From contig CACERX010000006.1 of assembly GCA_902562015.1 (NCBI GenBank), positions 1-46,086 on the forward strand: DNA of 46,086 nt, in the 5' to 3' direction. Each line of letters opens with the position of its first letter. Positions within the stretch are counted from its first letter, which is position 1. Source of the DNA: an uncultured SAR324 cluster bacterium. GTDB lineage: Bacteria > SAR324 > NAC60-12. A program made the position numbers and the translations under genes. The notes beneath the pieces were generated by a model. It was not told where the DNA came from. It was given only the letters and a program-made list of their open reading frames with translations, and made no database searches. This document shows positions 45,790-46,086 of this stretch, one piece after another.

Positions 45790-46086
45790 AGTATTTAATA
45801 TTTTCTAGGAATCTGGTGTTAGTAATAAGTAAAAATCAAGATGATTAATAACTATCTATATCTAAAATACTCTAAATTAAGGGGAGTAAAAAGATTATGA
45901 GGAAAAATAAATTTAAACGAATTACTCCTGGTACACATTTACATTTGAGTTAATTTTTGTGGTTTGTTAGCAGATTAAAACTAATAGTCCTTATCATCCT
46001 CAAAGATTATGCCAACTTATTTTAATCACAAATAAATATTTTATATTATTGATATTATGTAAGTAAAGTTAAGTTTATCAATTTAC
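45790..46086. other. AT-rich region upstream of fadE, no gene seen
   Basis: About 300 bases. A short frame of 18 codons starts at an ATG at 45897 behind AGGGGAG, but it overlaps an inverted repeat (GGAGTAA with TTACTCC) and has no coding support. The fadE promoter must be here; no strong -35/-10 pair stands out on the minus strand. The right end is truncated by the window edge. Confidence 0.45.

Noticed and set aside
45897..45953. An 18-codon frame behind AGGGGAG upstream of fadE
   Set aside because: Too short, no homology, and it overlaps an inverted repeat; the purine-rich motif is 11 bases from the ATG.

Overview
The window reads as chromosomal DNA of an AT-rich, aerobic, Gram-negative heterotroph, probably marine. 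The gene content is proteobacterial-like: SurA-type periplasmic foldase, two lipoproteins with clear lipoboxes, DMSP demethylation, carnitine breakdown, a CO-dehydrogenase-like molybdenum hydroxylase, and complete fatty acid beta-oxidation enzymes. A SAR324-like (Lambdaproteobacteria) marine lineage would fit. That placement is inference from gene content only, because there is no rRNA gene here. I saw no tRNA, rRNA, IS element, phage gene or CRISPR array.

Layout. 1-3.7 kb: tungstate/molybdate uptake (tupABC), mobB, and a convergent fdhD. 3.8-9 kb: a membrane-anchored esterase-like hydrolase, rplM-rpsI, a cNMP/receiver/GGDEF regulator, a PrsW-type membrane protease and an HD-domain protein whose ligand pattern resembles diiron oxygenases. 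9.1-16.5 kb: a carnitine catabolic set (carnitine dehydrogenase-thioesterase fusion and a BKACE enzyme) with an MDR oxidoreductase, a class II aldolase, an EamA transporter, a divergent GcvA-like LysR regulator and a TauE/SafE exporter. 16.9-24.4 kb: a small secreted protein, dmdA, dmdB and a coxS-coxL-coxM-like operon. 24.5-27.4 kb: threonine aldolase, a DapA-family lyase and an orphan MotA/ExbB-like membrane protein. 27.7-31.7 kb: rpsA and an MlrC-type M81 peptidase; both reading frames are broken at long C/G homopolymers. 31.8-36.3 kb: two lipoproteins, an unknown exported protein and a SurA-like foldase. 36.4-40.4 kb: a tight mtnA - aldolase/dehydrogenase fusion - lsrF operon. 40.5-45.8 kb: fadE-fadB-fadA.

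How the genes fit together. Carnitine would be oxidised and split to acetoacetyl-CoA/acetoacetate-level products and glycine betaine. DMSP would be demethylated by DmdA and the product activated by DmdB; the later acyl-CoA dehydrogenase and hydratase steps could be met by the FadE/FadB-type enzymes nearby, but that is a guess. Mo/W uptake and cofactor genes are consistent with the Mo-hydroxylase operon and with a formate dehydrogenase outside the window.

Most worth checking: the mtnA/aldolase-SDR/lsrF operon as a possible variant 5-deoxypentose or methylthioribose salvage route; the two homopolymer frameshifts, one in an essential gene; the PhnZ/TmpB-like HD protein beside quaternary-amine catabolism; and the contrast between strong Shine-Dalgarno sequences in the cox operon and their absence before most other genes.
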